DNA from: Lepiota brunneoincarnata | Lineage: Eukaryota > Basidiomycota > Agaricomycetes > Agaricales > Agaricaceae | Reading direction: 5' to 3' | DNA: 64,000 nucleotides | NCBI GenBank assembly: GCA_023014365.1 | Contig: JAEBUN010000012.1 | Span: 558,001 to 622,000, forward strand | Shown here: in pieces, positions 46,092 to 57,330 of the stretch | Numbering within the stretch: position 1 is the first letter of the stretch | Layout: each line of letters opens with the position of its first letter | Notes under the pieces: model-generated | The model's input: the letters and a program-made list of their open reading frames with translations, nothing else | The model's database searches: none | What the model was told of the DNA's origin: nothing | Program-made: the position numbers and the translations under genes

Positions 46092-48216
46092 ATGGCTTTC
46101 ACACGAAATCAATCCCTCGCTAGCGAGTTTTCTCCAGAAGAAATCGAGCCTTCGGTGCGTTTGTTCAGCCCCAATTATTTCGCATCCATGGTTGAATCTG
46201 CTACAGTGGATCTCTGGTGGCCCCTTTCAATACCCAGTTGTGCCTGAGTCAGATTCATGGCAGGCCTGCATGAAACCAGTACACCGTTATGACAAGGAGA
46301 TGTGCGAAAACTGGAGGGATGAAATTGACAAGTTGCTAATTTTTGTGGGTACAAATACCCCTCTCTTTCTCATGCTTTCGATCTGATACGAGCTGCGTAG
46401 GCGGGTCTATTCTCTGCAGCAGTGACAGCTTTTGTTGTCGAGTCCTATAAAATGCTGCAACCTAATCCCACCGAGTTGTTGACTGCAACACTTGCTAACA
46501 TGAACAACCGGACCTCGAATGCAGTGACTGAATTCAAACCAGAGTCATTTGCCGTCCGCGTCAACATCTTTTGGTTCCTCAGCCTTGTCCTCAGCCTCTC
46601 GGCTGTGTTCATTGGTGTTTTGTCCATACAGTGGCTGCGGGAATATCAACGAGGCGAAAATTACATGGCTGCACAAGACGCCCTTGGGCTACGACAGATG
46701 CGTTACCAAGGCCTCCTTGCATGGCGCGTCCCAGAGATCATTTCCACCCTACCGTGTTTGCTCCAAATCGCTCTCTTTTTGTTCTTCTGCGGCGTCTTGG
46801 ACCTCTTATGGTCGATTCACAAAGTGGTTGCTATTGTGGTTACTGTCCCCATAGCTCTTTTAGTCACGTTTCTTGTGATAACGACGGTTCTCCCCGCATT
46901 ACAGTATGCTTTTGCCCGTCAGCTCGACCTGCACATCCCCCAATGCCCCTACAAATCTCTCCAAGCTTGGATCTTCCATCGCGTCTTTTCCACAGTATGT
47001 GTCCTTGTCTTTCAGGTTTACGAATACCTGAACTTCAAATCCATGTTCCACTTCCAAACGCGGGAGCGACGATCTCTGTTACGCGGTCTATTTGCCGCGT
47101 CTGATTGGCGAGCTTACGATAGGCGGTGGAGACAGCAACGCGACCTTCAAATGAGCAAACCCCAACCTGGTGGCCTTGTTGGTCAGGTCATTGTTCGAAA
47201 GGATATTGCTCGTGCTCTTGCCTGGCTTGTCAACTCTTTTTCCCGCGACATGCGGGTAATTACTGCCCTATACAAGTGCTTCCAGGTCCTGAACGACGAT
47301 GAAAAGGAAGTGATGTTCTTGGCTTGTAGTCGCGCATCACCTCTCTCTATAGATTTCCGGAACAAACTAGGTGGCAGGAGGTACCCCCGCTATTAGCGAC
47401 TACCTCTGCTTGCGCGCCCTCGACCATTTGCTCTCTACTACCGGCTATGGCTCGGAAGCAGCGCGAGACTTGCTACAGCACCGCGCGGAGCTTTATATCC
47501 GGGTGGTCCGGGCGAGTATTCACATCTCACGACGACCTATGCTCTTCTGTCCCTTCAAGTACTATTCCCTTATTCTCGGATGAGGTGCAAATCCAGTTGT
47601 TGGGTATTGCAACCCTATTCTTATCTCGTTCAGACCGCGAGGAGGACCTTGCCACTGCAATTATGATCATCAATCAAACTTCAAAACATCCCGCAATACG
47701 ATCGCCGCCATTCATTCATAATGTGCTGGACACAGAGGCGGATCGTATATTAGGAGGAGGTCGTCATGAAGGGTACAATAGATGCACCGGAAAAACTCCG
47801 ACAGGCTTTCTCCACTGCCCTAACGGAAGCGACGAAATGTTTCAGGGAGCGACCAGTGATTGTTCAACAGCATTCTGTGAGATTTCGAGTCTATCGATGG
47901 TTCTTGGAAATCGTGTGAGTCGATTAATTGTTTACTTGTGGGACACCAAAGGCGGGGTTTCTGACACTTTCCCTGGATGCGTACTAGTCAATCTACCTCA
48001 TCATCGAATACTATTTTCAACCTTACCCTGCAGACTTTCGGAGCCATCGGACCTATCCTCCAATCAGCTACTCCCGCCTCTCCTTCTGATTCGGAATATC
48101 CTACAAATCCTATCTTCAAAATAGCATGGAAACTGTTGCTTGAAGGCAAATACTCCGAACTTGCTAATGTCGCATTGCAGTCCGACCCAGTAGACACGAT
48201 ACCGTCAGTTGCCTGA
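46092..48216 (+). CDS. DUF6535-domain membrane protein (probably frameshifted)
   Basis: ATG 46092 gives MAFTRNQSLASEFSPEEIEPS; an intron (GTGCGTTTG...GCTACAG) joins to WISGGPFQYPVVPESDSW and WRDEIDKLLIF. A second intron (GTGGGTAC...TGCGTAG) joins to the DUF6535 core: AGLFSAAVTAFVVESYKMLQ, FWFLSLVLSLSAVFIGVLSI, QWLREYQRGE, RYQGLLAWRVPEIISTLPCL, LQIALFLFFCGVLDLLWSIH and VTVPIALLVTFLVITTVLPA, about four helices. The frame closes at 47,394, although continuing homologous-looking sequence is found in other frames (WQEVPPLLATTSACA; EVQIQLLGIATLFLSRSDRE; IFKIAWKLLLEGKYSELANV to a stop at 48,214). A shift near 47,372 and at least one more are suspected. The family is of unknown function and expanded in agaricomycetes. 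Confidence 0.65.
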
Positions 48217-49019
48217 TTCGTACACACCTCTGACCCTGTTTTCTGTAACTCAGGAAACCCGTGGATTGCGAGCGGAATGGAATTCACGCCAGCCATCCGG
48301 ATAGAAAGGAGACATTACTGACGATATATTTAACCGTCATCCTCATGTACTTCTTGATCACTTCAGGCGCCCAAAGGATTCCAAACGTGTTTGATACCCG
48401 TAGCCCTTAATGTAGTGACACTTGTTTCCGAGATATGACGTGCAATGTCAGCCATGTCGTTATGACTAGAGTCTCCCAAGCCACTACCATTGTTTGTCAG
48501 GATCCTTACAACTACTTATTGCTTAGGCTGGCCGATTATAGTACACTTATAGAATTCCAAGGTTGTTGCCTAGTACATGGCACCTTTAACAGGGATTTAA
48601 TCTTAACACGCGAATTCAAAGACAACCAAGCACTCCAACAAGGTCGCTACGCGGGGGGCAAACTTGGTAACTATGTCCCTCGTTAGGGCCCACAGACCAC
48701 AAATTTCCTACTGCTAAGTAGTTGACTCGGTGCCGACAGTGGTAGGTCAACGTAGCAAGATGTGAGAAGTGGGATAGGTAGGGGGGAAGGGGTAGGACGG
48801 CGAGAATTCCGCTTGGCGCGCGCTCAGGACGCTCCAAGTCCTTATAAGAATCGTCGGGGCCCCAGAAATGCGACTACAAGCAGTGGGAGTATTGTCTGTA
48901 ATTCGGGGTAACAATGGGGTAAACACATCAAAGATCGGGTTTATGTCGTTCAGGAGAGGGAGTAGATAAAGGCTTACCCTTTCACGTTCATGAGGAGTGG
49001 GCATGTCCAAAGCCACAGC
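48217..49019. other. Intergenic stretch, no gene recognised
   Basis: Convergent space between the DUF6535 gene and RPC17. Short frames only (83 codons plus at 48,435-48,686; 89 codons minus at 48,747-49,016), none with a motif. Confidence 0.4.
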
Positions 49020-49821
49020 TCAATCATCGTTCATATCCAAATCGCCCTCAATCCCCGCTCCCTCGCCCTGATCGATGAACTCAAGATCATCCACAATAGC
49101 ATCGGCATCATCATCCCAGGTTGGCAGCATCGACGTGCGTCCTGTCCTTGAGGGTTCTTGAAGAAGAGACGTAGCAGTGGAGGAGAATATCGCTGGCCCG
49201 GCATCATTGACGAGAGTAGCGTCTGTTTGTAAGGAGGACTTGACAAGATCGAGGATGGAGTCCATTTGGTCACCGAGACGGTCTTCGAGTTCCTCAACAA
49301 TCTACGGAAATGCAATAATGTTAGAGGTGTCAGGTATTTATTAGAAGAAAAAAAAACCCGCACAACGTAAAGCTCAACCGGGAGCGTCGGGGCCAAATTG
49401 GTGATTTGAAGTTTCTCAGCCTTTGCAAGATCGTACGGAGCAAGGCTCTTGACAAGTTTCGTGATGCCTTCAGGTGTTTGTTTGCTCGTAGGGAGGTAAT
49501 CCGAAGATAGATATTGTATCGCCTACAGCGCATTAGCACTCCATACCCCCTTTCGGCTTGGCAGAAGGAGCAGAGCGTACCTCGACTTGGATCGTTCGTA
49601 GGTTCTCGCTGATGTCGGGGAAAGGATTGACACCAGAGCCGACGGCTTCCTCTTTCTTTATCCGTATGGCCGCTTTTGAGCGCTCGAGGTGGTCATCTTC
49701 GAGTTCCTTCAACAGGGTGAGGACCTCGTGGTTGGAGAGCAGGGCGGAGCGAGAACTGATGACCTGTGAGGATTATAAGTTCCCTATATGATGTATTTGA
49801 CAGGGGGGTGCAGACCTCCAT
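49020..49821 (-). CDS. RPC17: RNA polymerase III subunit C17 (RPC9/CRCP, Rpb4 family)
   Basis: Forms the stalk of RNA polymerase III together with C25 and is needed for initiation through TFIIIB. The first exon is only ATG GAG (49,816-49,821); an intron (GTCTGCACC...CTCACAG) joins to VISSRSALLSNHEVLTLLKE, then NPFPDISENLRTIQVE. Next comes AIQYLSSDYLPTSKQTPEGI, LAKAEKLQITNLAPTLPVEL and YV, the HRDC-like core typical of C17. An intron follows, then IVEELEDRLGDQMDSILDLV. The acidic tail (DDDADAIVDDLEFIDQGEG) ends DMNDD at TGA 49,020. The C-terminal acidic extension is common in fungal homologs. Four exons, all in phase. Confidence 0.88.
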
Positions 49822-49914
49822 CGTAGGTTTTGTAAGGCCAAGGGGAGAGTCGGTCGTTACATAATGTTTTGTGTTGTTTGGTTCTGACAAGAGGACATCC
49901 CAAGAAAGAAAATG

Positions 49915-50060
49915 TATTGCCCGCCTGCTCTACGCATCGGATAATAGTCTCAATGACATACCCACACCCGGTAGCAAATTACTGCCATTCTCTGGACGAA
50001 GAAAATAAGATATCACGAATGGATACATAATTATCAATATACACAACCCAAGATTGTTTG
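49915..50060. repeat. Dispersed duplicate segment, copy 1 (~140 bp)
   Basis: Aligns with 52,000-52,140 in the same orientation; shared blocks include GACGAAGAAAATAAG and CATAA-TATCAATA. Located upstream of RPC17 and upstream of the plus-strand gene at 50,167. See the matching copy. Confidence 0.75.
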
Positions 50061-50166
50061 TCCCCAAGTAGTCGACTGCTGACTGATATTTAAGAGTCTA
50101 AGACAGGGGGACTCACATGTGGTGGCTGACCATCTATTTCGAACTTAAATCTAGTTCTCATTGACA

Positions 50167-51232
50167 ATGCTCGACCGTCTTCGACCCATTCTTTGCTCTC
50201 TGGGTCTCATGGCCCCTCTGAAGGTCCCCTTCCCCTTCCGAATTTTTCACCACAGCAAGACTCTTCCACTCGCTTCGTATAATGAATCACTCCTCCTCCA
50301 TCGCTTAACCGCTCGTCCCGGTGCTGAAGAAAACCCATTTTCATGGTACATTCGAAAGCTCGAGGTCATCAAAGCCTTTGGAAAGACACAACATGAGGTC
50401 ATACGCCTCCATGTTTCGCACACTCCAGCCCATGATGACCAAACTCACTACCTCACGATCGAGCGAACCAAAGGCCACCATAATGTGACTCACAAGGCAG
50501 AAAGCTCAGCCGATGAGGGTTCCCCACACTTTCCTGACAAGGAGGGGTTCAGGAGGGGAGTTGTCAGCAGGCCTGGTGTCTCAAGACTATCTGTGGAATC
50601 TAGTGCCCACCGCCTTTCTCCATTCCAGCCTGCTATCGACACTGTGGGGTACTCTAGTTACCATCCCTGGTCAGGCCGAGCCGTTGGAACAATCAACCTC
50701 CTTGAGCCGCCTGGATCTCAGACTACTCTCAAGAACAAGCCCTGCACCGTGCCAGTTAAACCATCTCGAAGGGATCACTTATATCTATATGAAGCCATCG
50801 GACTCGCAAACGCATGCAGTGACTCATGTGGAGACTATCATCTTGTCAACAGCAACTGCTATTCACTTGCCGGGACATTTGCATGTGCTGTATGTGGATT
50901 TCTTGAGATAGAGGATGGTTCAGCTAGGGATCCTGGGGCCCTGAGCGGTTGCAGTGACATTCCGGTCTTTCGAAGGGAGAAGGATATGGGCCGATACTCC
51001 TTTTTCGAGCTCTCCAACATGCCAACTAAAGAAACCCTTCAGCACATAATCAACCTATCAGAACCTGACAGGAGGACGATCAGGGATTTGGTATGCACAT
51101 GTTCATCATCCGTATGGATACTTCTGACCCCACATTGTACCTTGCTAGGTGATCTCGGTGCAACGAGCAGAAGACCAGGCTAGGGCACGAGAGGAGCAGG
51201 ATGAGGTACCACTTGAAGACGATCTTGATTAA
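50167..51232 (+). CDS. Lineage-specific protein of unknown function
   Basis: ATG 50167 gives MLDRLRPILCSLGLMAPLKV. The frame is open to the intron at about 51,091 (GTATGCACATG...TTGCTAG), which joins in phase to VISVQRAEDQARAREEQDEV and PLEDDLD, stop TAA 51,230. Features: FSWYIRKLEVIKAFGKTQHE, RLHVSHTPAHDDQTHYLTIE, DTVGYSSYHPWSGRAVGTIN, a cysteine-bearing segment (CSDSCGDYHLVNSNCYSLAG, TFACAVCGF) and a charged coiled-coil-like end. An overlapping frame at 50,513-50,911 could mean that a part of the current frame is shifted. I associate this architecture with unnamed Ceratobasidiaceae proteins; no function can be given. Confidence 0.55.
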
Positions 51233-52195
51233 GTACTTTTATTAGTCTCTACTATATTTTACTCCAACCATGTCCATTGACAAGGCAAAGCGCCGTCCAA
51301 ACAATCCAATCTGCACTACATTTGCTAGGCTGCCCAAAAACTGAGTCCCCCCAGCAGACTCACAGAGAAGGGGTGTCACGGTGATGGCTGCTCAGCAGTA
51401 TGCTTCTCTCTCCTGGAAGAATTAATAGTTGAGTGGCAGTCCTTGACTGCCGTGGCATTGACGACCATGCCCATTTAGAGGTGGTCGCCTGGCTGCCCTT
51501 GTAGCCGAGTCAACCACCTCTCCATGACAAACCTCTAGGTCCACGATTTCCATAAACGGAAATGATGGACACCCGGATCAAATACCTCGGATCAACGCTG
51601 TCCCCCTCCCGACCCGAATTCCTCCCCTTCTACTCTTCGGAAATGAGCCTGGACACTACCCCTAGAATATTGAAGAAATGGTATAATATTCTAAATGAAT
51701 GGTAGATAGTAAATTCCGACTTTTGTGCATTTCTCTTTCATCCCTATCTTTCTTGTAAAATTTCCGGTTCTCTCCCTTCTCTCTGTGTTTCGTTTCACTT
51801 CGTTTCGATGTCTCTATCAGCAGAAGTCACCCAGTCAAGGTCCCTTCATTGTCTCAAGTCATCTCAAGTCCACACGTTGAGCCCTTTCATTCTTGTTCAA
51901 TATTCACTACTCTACTTACAGGTACCAGGTAGAAGTTCCAACGGCAGACAGATGCTGTCGTACTCACTTACCTAAATCCCCCAACACCTCACAAATCACC
52001 CACCTGTTTGTATGCATCAGATAATATCTCGGTGACACATCTACAACCTGGTAGGAAATTCTTTCATTCTTTAGACGAAGAAAATAAGCTATTACAGACG
52101 GACACATAACTATCAATACATATACACAACTCAGGATCGTAGTCCAATTTACATAGAAATAACTGTCGCATACTATAAGAAAGATCCCAGATATT
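51233..52195. other. Intergenic stretch before the transposon block
   Basis: No gene seen. Contains the second copy of the ~140-bp duplicated segment (52,000-52,140). CT-rich sequence near 51,730-51,840. Confidence 0.4.
52000..52140. repeat. Dispersed duplicate segment, copy 2 (~140 bp)
   Basis: Matches 49,915-50,060. Here it lies just past the stop codon of the host exon that was split by the copia element, that is, in that gene's 3' flank. Confidence 0.75.
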
Positions 52196-52318
52196 CTATA
52201 GGCTCAAAACACTTGCCCAAGCCCTCTGCTCAGCTTCAACCAACAAATCCACAACCTTATCCCTCGCATCCTCCACCTCATCAACATCAAACACCTGACT
52301 CCCAAGCAACTTCCTCAA
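52196..52318 (-). pseudogene. Host gene, C-terminal exon part, split by the copia insertion
   Basis: Minus-strand frame SQVFDVDEVEDARDKVVDLL, VEAEQRAWASVLSL with stop TAG at 52,196. It continues without a gap on the far side of the element: ignoring one copy of the CTCAA duplication, 57,279 onward reads KEMYVLRKLLG. Acidic, helix-prone C-terminus of a protein I cannot identify. The insertion removes the normal 3' end from the transcript. Confidence 0.6.
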
Positions 52319-52658
52319 TGTTAAATAAAGTGACAGATCACTTATTAGTTAGTAACAAATTATAATATATAAGTAATTAGTTGTTATGTACACCCATCCC
52401 TTGGGGATGTCAATTAGTGGACACCAAGTTTCATGCCTTGTGTCCATTTTGACAGGATGGGATCTTAGACTAGCCAAATCCTATTATGTGAAGGGGAGTT
52501 ACATATGAAGAACCTTTACACTTGACCGAATCAGTGGGCTTATCAAATCACACTATTATTAACAACTGTGTGAATACATCAGTGATTGTTGATCAACTTG
52601 AAGCTAGTGACTAGTGATCAGTGTGTCACTGATACTATTGACTCTACTTAGTTCAACA
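52319..52658 (+). repeat. 5' LTR of the copia element
   Basis: Direct repeat of 56,937-57,278. Starts TG, ends CA. A TATA-like ATTATAATATATAAG lies at about 52,358-52,373. Immediately followed by GGTTATGGACC, a possible primer-binding site that I could not match to a tRNA with certainty. Confidence 0.93.
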
Positions 52659-52789
52659 GGTTATGGACCCCAGCTCTACACCATTTTAATCATTGATTGT
52701 TGGGGATACTGCTGCATATTGCTGCTACTGTGACTATTGGCTTATTGCCACCATATTGCAAGTTTATTGGGGTTTTATTGGATATCACT

Positions 52790-55700
52790 ATGTCTGACTC
52801 AGTCAGTGCTAGAATTACACCTCTTACCAACTCCAACTATGGAGAGTGGTCAGATGAAATGCAGGCATGGTTGATGTCAAAGGGATTGTGGAATGTGGTC
52901 AGTGGGAAGGAGAAAAAGCCTGAAAAGGATCAGGGGAATATAGATGCTTGGGGATTGGAGGTGCAAAAGGCTGCTGGTGACATATATCTGTTACTGGATT
53001 GTGACCAGAGGGTGCATGTTCGAGATTTAGTGGGGGATCCAGTTGAAATGTGGAAGAAGCTTGAGGAGGTGCATCAGTCCAAGAAACCTGGTGCTCGATT
53101 CAATGCATATGATGATCTCTTCTCTATTTGTAAGAATGATGAGGAATCATTAGTTGATCTGGGGACATGAATAGAGAAGGCAATGGCAACTATACAGGAT
53201 TTATGTCCTACCAAGTTCACCATTACCAATCTTGATGAGGAACTACAATACATGGCATTGATTCAAGCATTACCAGAGGACTATGCACACCTGTCAACAG
53301 CACTACTGCTACAGGACAAATTGACCAAGTCAACTGTCCTTGCTGCCTTCTGAAATGAGGACCTCAATTGTCAGAAGTGAACAGAGATAGCCAATTGGGC
53401 AATGGTGGGAGGCTTTGGAGGAAAGAAAAAGTGGAAACCAAAGACACCAGGGGTTGTAGTCACTTGCTATGTCTGTGGCAAAGTGGGGCATATTGCAAGA
53501 GTGTGTCATGATTGCAAAGACAAAGTTGGGACAAATACAGCAGAGGCACACAGAGTTGAGGAAAGTGGGGAGAAGATGCCAGAGTTGGCTCATGTGGCAA
53601 GTACTCTTTCTGGTTTTGAGGCATGCTTTACATCATCTAATAGTTTCCATTGGATTATAGACATAGGGGCCTCTTCTCATATGACCCCTCATAAAAGCTG
53701 GTTACAAGATTACACTCCATTTAGAGTTCCTGTTTGACTTGCAGACAACAGTATTGTATATTCAGAGGGTATTGGATGTGTTATCTTCAGACCAGTTATT
53801 AATGGACAATTAGAAAGAGATGTTGAATTTACCAGAGTACTACATGTTCCAGCATTACAGAGTAATCTTCTTGCTGTTCTCTTCATAAAGGGATTGATGT
53901 TCACATTTCTCTTGATAAACTACAGTTCTTCCAAAAAGACCAATTACTATTTACTGGTTCAGTTAAAGGTACTACTGGTTATCTTGATGGTTCTACTGTA
54001 GAAAATATAGAAAATGTTCATATTGCATCAACTCTCCCTCTGAACCTATCTCTATAGCATAAACAGCTTGGGCATCACAACTATGAGGACATCAAACAGA
54101 TGATCAAAAGTGACATAGTTAGTGGAATGACAGTAAGCTCATCTGAGAAGTCTGATCCAATCTGTGAGCCATGTCTAGCAGGAAAAATGCATGCAAACCC
54201 ATTCCCTCCTTCAGAGCATAGAGCATCACAGTCATTGGAAGTTGTTCACTCTGATCTTCACCAAGTATCAGTAACATCATTGGGTGGTTTCAATTATTGG
54301 GTTACATTTATTGATGACTTCTCTCAATTTCGGGTTGTCATACCCTTAAAGAGAAAGAGTGATGTATTTGATGCATTCAAGCGGTTTAAGGTGTTTGCAG
54401 AAAATCAAACTGGACACACTCTGAAAACCTTCTGATGTGACAAAGGGGGTAAATATATGGGATCAAACTTTATCAAGTTCCTTGATGATTGTGGCATTGC
54501 TAGACAATATACTGTGCAAAATAGGCCACAACAAAATGGTGTTGCTGAACAAGCAAACAGAACACTTAATGAAAGGATCACAGCTATGATCTCAGAAGCT
54601 AATCTGTCAAAGGGGTACTGGGGTGAATGTCTTGCTGCACTTGTTCATGTTTGGAATCGCTGTCCCACATCTGTACTGCCAAGTATGACACCATATGAGG
54701 CATGGTATGGCAAGAAACCTGATGTCAGTTATCTTAGAGTTTGGGGGTGTATCGCATATGTCCATACCCAAAAGGATAAAAGGTCACCACTTGGAAGTCA
54801 TATGGAAAAGTGTGTATTCATTGGGTATCCTGAAGGATATAAGGGGTGGAAATTTTACAATCCTGTTACAAAGAAAACAGTTATCAGTGAACATGCAGAG
54901 TTTGATGAGTGTGTTGGTTTAAATGGTCCTCTCCATCACCAATTGCAACCTAATGATATTAATGATAAGGAACCTGTTCCACCAGCCCCTGAACCAATCC
55001 TGGTACCACTCACTGACCCATTGACTCCATGTGTACAAATACCACCAACTGGACAAGTTGAAGCAAATGATAAACTGGATGATGACATCAGAGAAGGCCT
55101 ACCAAGTGAACCTGAAATTGACTCTAGACCAATTGCTATTCGAAAGCCCAAATGGAATGTGGCACACCCACTAGGATATTGGAAGCATAGAGAGCCTAAA
55201 CCACTGGTCACTGACTCAGAATCAGAGGATGAGCAACAGAATGCTCAGTTTAGCCAAGAGATGGAACCACAGTCATACTCTGAGGCATTAGAGTGACCAA
55301 ATGGTGAGGGTGATAAATGGCATGAGGCAGCACTGGAGGAGATTAATGCCCACCTCACAAATGGAACTTGGTCACTTGTACCACTGCCTCCAGGGGAGAA
55401 AGCAATTGGGTCTAAATGGGTGTTCAAGGTTAAACACAATGCAGATGGCTCTATAGAGCATTACAAAGCCCATATTGTAGCAAAGGGATTTAGTCAGTGA
55501 CCTAGGACAAGATTATTTTGAAACCTTTGCATCAACTATGCATCAGAGTACCATCCAAACTATACTTGCTCTGGCTGCTATTGAAGACCTAAATCTGCAT
55601 ACTGTGGACATATCTCATGCTTTTATCAATAGTGATATTGATGCTGAAGTATATATGAAGCAGCCAGAAGGGTTTGAGCAAGGGGGTTCAGAGTATGTTT

Positions 55701-56836
55701 GTAAACTGAACAAGTCCCTATATGGGTTAAAGCAGTCACCTCATCTGTGGAGTGAAAAACTTGCAACTGTAATGGAAGGGATGAATTTCCATAGGTTGCA
55801 CAGTGATCCATCAGTTTACCTCTATGCCTAGGATGATGTACAGATAATTGTCCCTGTGTTTGTGGATGACATCACAATTGCATCAAAATCTGTTGAGAAA
55901 ATGGACCAGTTTGTGGAGGAATTATCTTCACATTTCAAATTGAGGGACCTGGGTGAAACATTGTTCTTATTGGGTGTTGAAATCAAATGAGATAGGCAAC
56001 AGCACATATTGACATTGTCCCAATGTCAATATATTCTAAAGAAGTTGGAAGAGTTTGGAATGACAGAGTGCAAACCACGAACAACACCCATGATACCTAA
56101 TAAGGTCCTTACACTAGATGACTGTCCAAAAACTCCAGAGGAAAAGCAAAAGATGGTTAATATCCCTTACATGAATGCTGTTGGCTCTCTCATGTATTTG
56201 GCCACTACAACATGTTCAGGCATTGCTTATGCTGTAGGGGTACTAGCACACTTCAATGCTAACCCTGGAATGGCTCATTAGTCAGCTGTTAAACACTTGT
56301 TCCGATACTTAAGGGGTACATTGGACTATAAGCTCACATATGGATCTGACTGCAGCATTGGTGATAGGATGTTTGTGACATATTGTGATGCTGATCATGG
56401 AAGAGACAAGGACTCTTGCAAATCCACAACAGGATATTTGGTGAAGCTGGGTCAGGGGGTTGTGTGTTGGAGAAGCAAGCTTCAACCTGTAGTCACCAAG
56501 TCAACTACTGAAGCAGAGTATGTGGCTGGGAATGAAGCTGGAAAAGAAATCCTGTGGATGCAAAAATTGCTAGGAGAGCTTGGATATACTCCATGTGCCC
56601 CATCGGTACTATATACTGATAGCCAGTCTGCAATGTCTGTTGCCAAAAACCCTGATCACCATGGGAGGATGAAACACTTGGACATGGGTTATTATTGGTT
56701 GAGGGAGAAGGTGGCAATGAAAAAGCTACAGCTTGAGCACCTGTCTACTGATGACATGCCAGCTGATCTGCTTACAAAACCTCTTGCCCAAGTCAAGGTG
56801 GAGAAGTTCTGTGATCTTATAGGTTTAAGGAAATGA
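52790..56836 (+). pseudogene. Copia gag-pol polyprotein, inactivated
   Basis: ATG 52790 (MSDSVSARITPLTNSNYGEW). Gag is followed by a zinc knuckle CYVCGKVGHIARVC (53,466-53,507), a protease site WIIDIGASSHMT (Ile where the catalytic triad normally has Ser or Thr), the integrase zinc-binding HKQLGHH...CEPCLAGKMH, the integrase core with FIDDFSQF and RPQQNGVAEQANRT, and a GAG-chromodomain-like linker. Reverse transcriptase shows GSKWVFKVK, KSLYGLKQSPHLW and the catalytic FVDDI; RNase H shows YCDADHGRDKDSCKSTTGYL, TTEAEYVAG and DSQSAMSVAKNP. In-frame stops: TGA at 53168, 53351, 53378, 53735, 54433, 55294, 55498 and 55988; TAG at 54055, 55829 and 56279. Frame changes lie between 53,740 and 54,050 and near 55,505. 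Confidence 0.93.
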
Positions 56837-56936
56837 TGGAATAGGAAGTTGGATAAGTGAAGGTGTGCAGTGGATCAGGGGGTTGTGCATTGGTGATCCA
56901 CTACACAAATTAAAGAAGTGTTCTGTCAGGGGGTTG

Positions 56937-57278
56937 TGTTAAATAAAGTGACAGATCACTTATTAGTTAGTAATGAATTATAATATATACATAAGTAATT
57001 AGTTGTTATGTACACCCATCCCTTGGGAATGTCAATTAGTGGACACCAAGTTTCATGCCTTGTGTCCATTTTGACAGGATGGGACCTTAGACTAGCCAAA
57101 TCCTATTATGTGAAGGGGAGTTACATACAAAGAACCTTTACACTTGACTGAATCAGTGGGCTTATCAAATCACACTATTATTAACAATGTGTGAATACAT
57201 CAGTGATTGTTGATCAACTCAAGCTAGTGACTAGTGATCAGTGTGTCACTGATACTATTGACTCTACTCAGTTCAACA
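56937..57278 (+). repeat. 3' LTR of the copia element
   Basis: Direct repeat of the 5' LTR, beginning TGTTAAATAAAG and ending TTCAACA, followed by the CTCAA duplication. Two extra bases in the AT-rich part make it 342 bp. Confidence 0.93.
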
Positions 57279-57330
57279 CTCAATACATACATCTCCTTCT
57301 GTGTCCTATTTGCACTCCGCAAAACTTTCA
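57279..57330 (-). pseudogene. Host gene, upstream part of the split exon
   Basis: Minus-strand frame VLRSANRTQKEMYVLR, contiguous in frame with the 52,196-52,318 part once the element and one target duplication are removed. The sequence beyond about 57,330 could contain the acceptor of the preceding intron; beyond about 57,400 the composition becomes transposon-like and no further exon is seen. Confidence 0.5.

Larger units (their letters stand above)
52319..57278 (+). mobile_element. Ty1/copia LTR retrotransposon, full length (4,960 bp)
   Basis: Bounded by two ~340-bp LTRs that start TGTTAAAT and end TTCAACA, and by the 5-bp target duplication CTCAA (52,314-52,318 and 57,279-57,283). The internal part reads gag, protease, integrase, reverse transcriptase and RNase H in the copia order. 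A purine tract CAGGGGG (56,928-56,934) lies before the 3' LTR. The LTRs differ at roughly ten positions plus small indels, so the insertion is not recent. The polyprotein has 11 stops and two frameshifts, so it is not autonomous. Confidence 0.95.
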
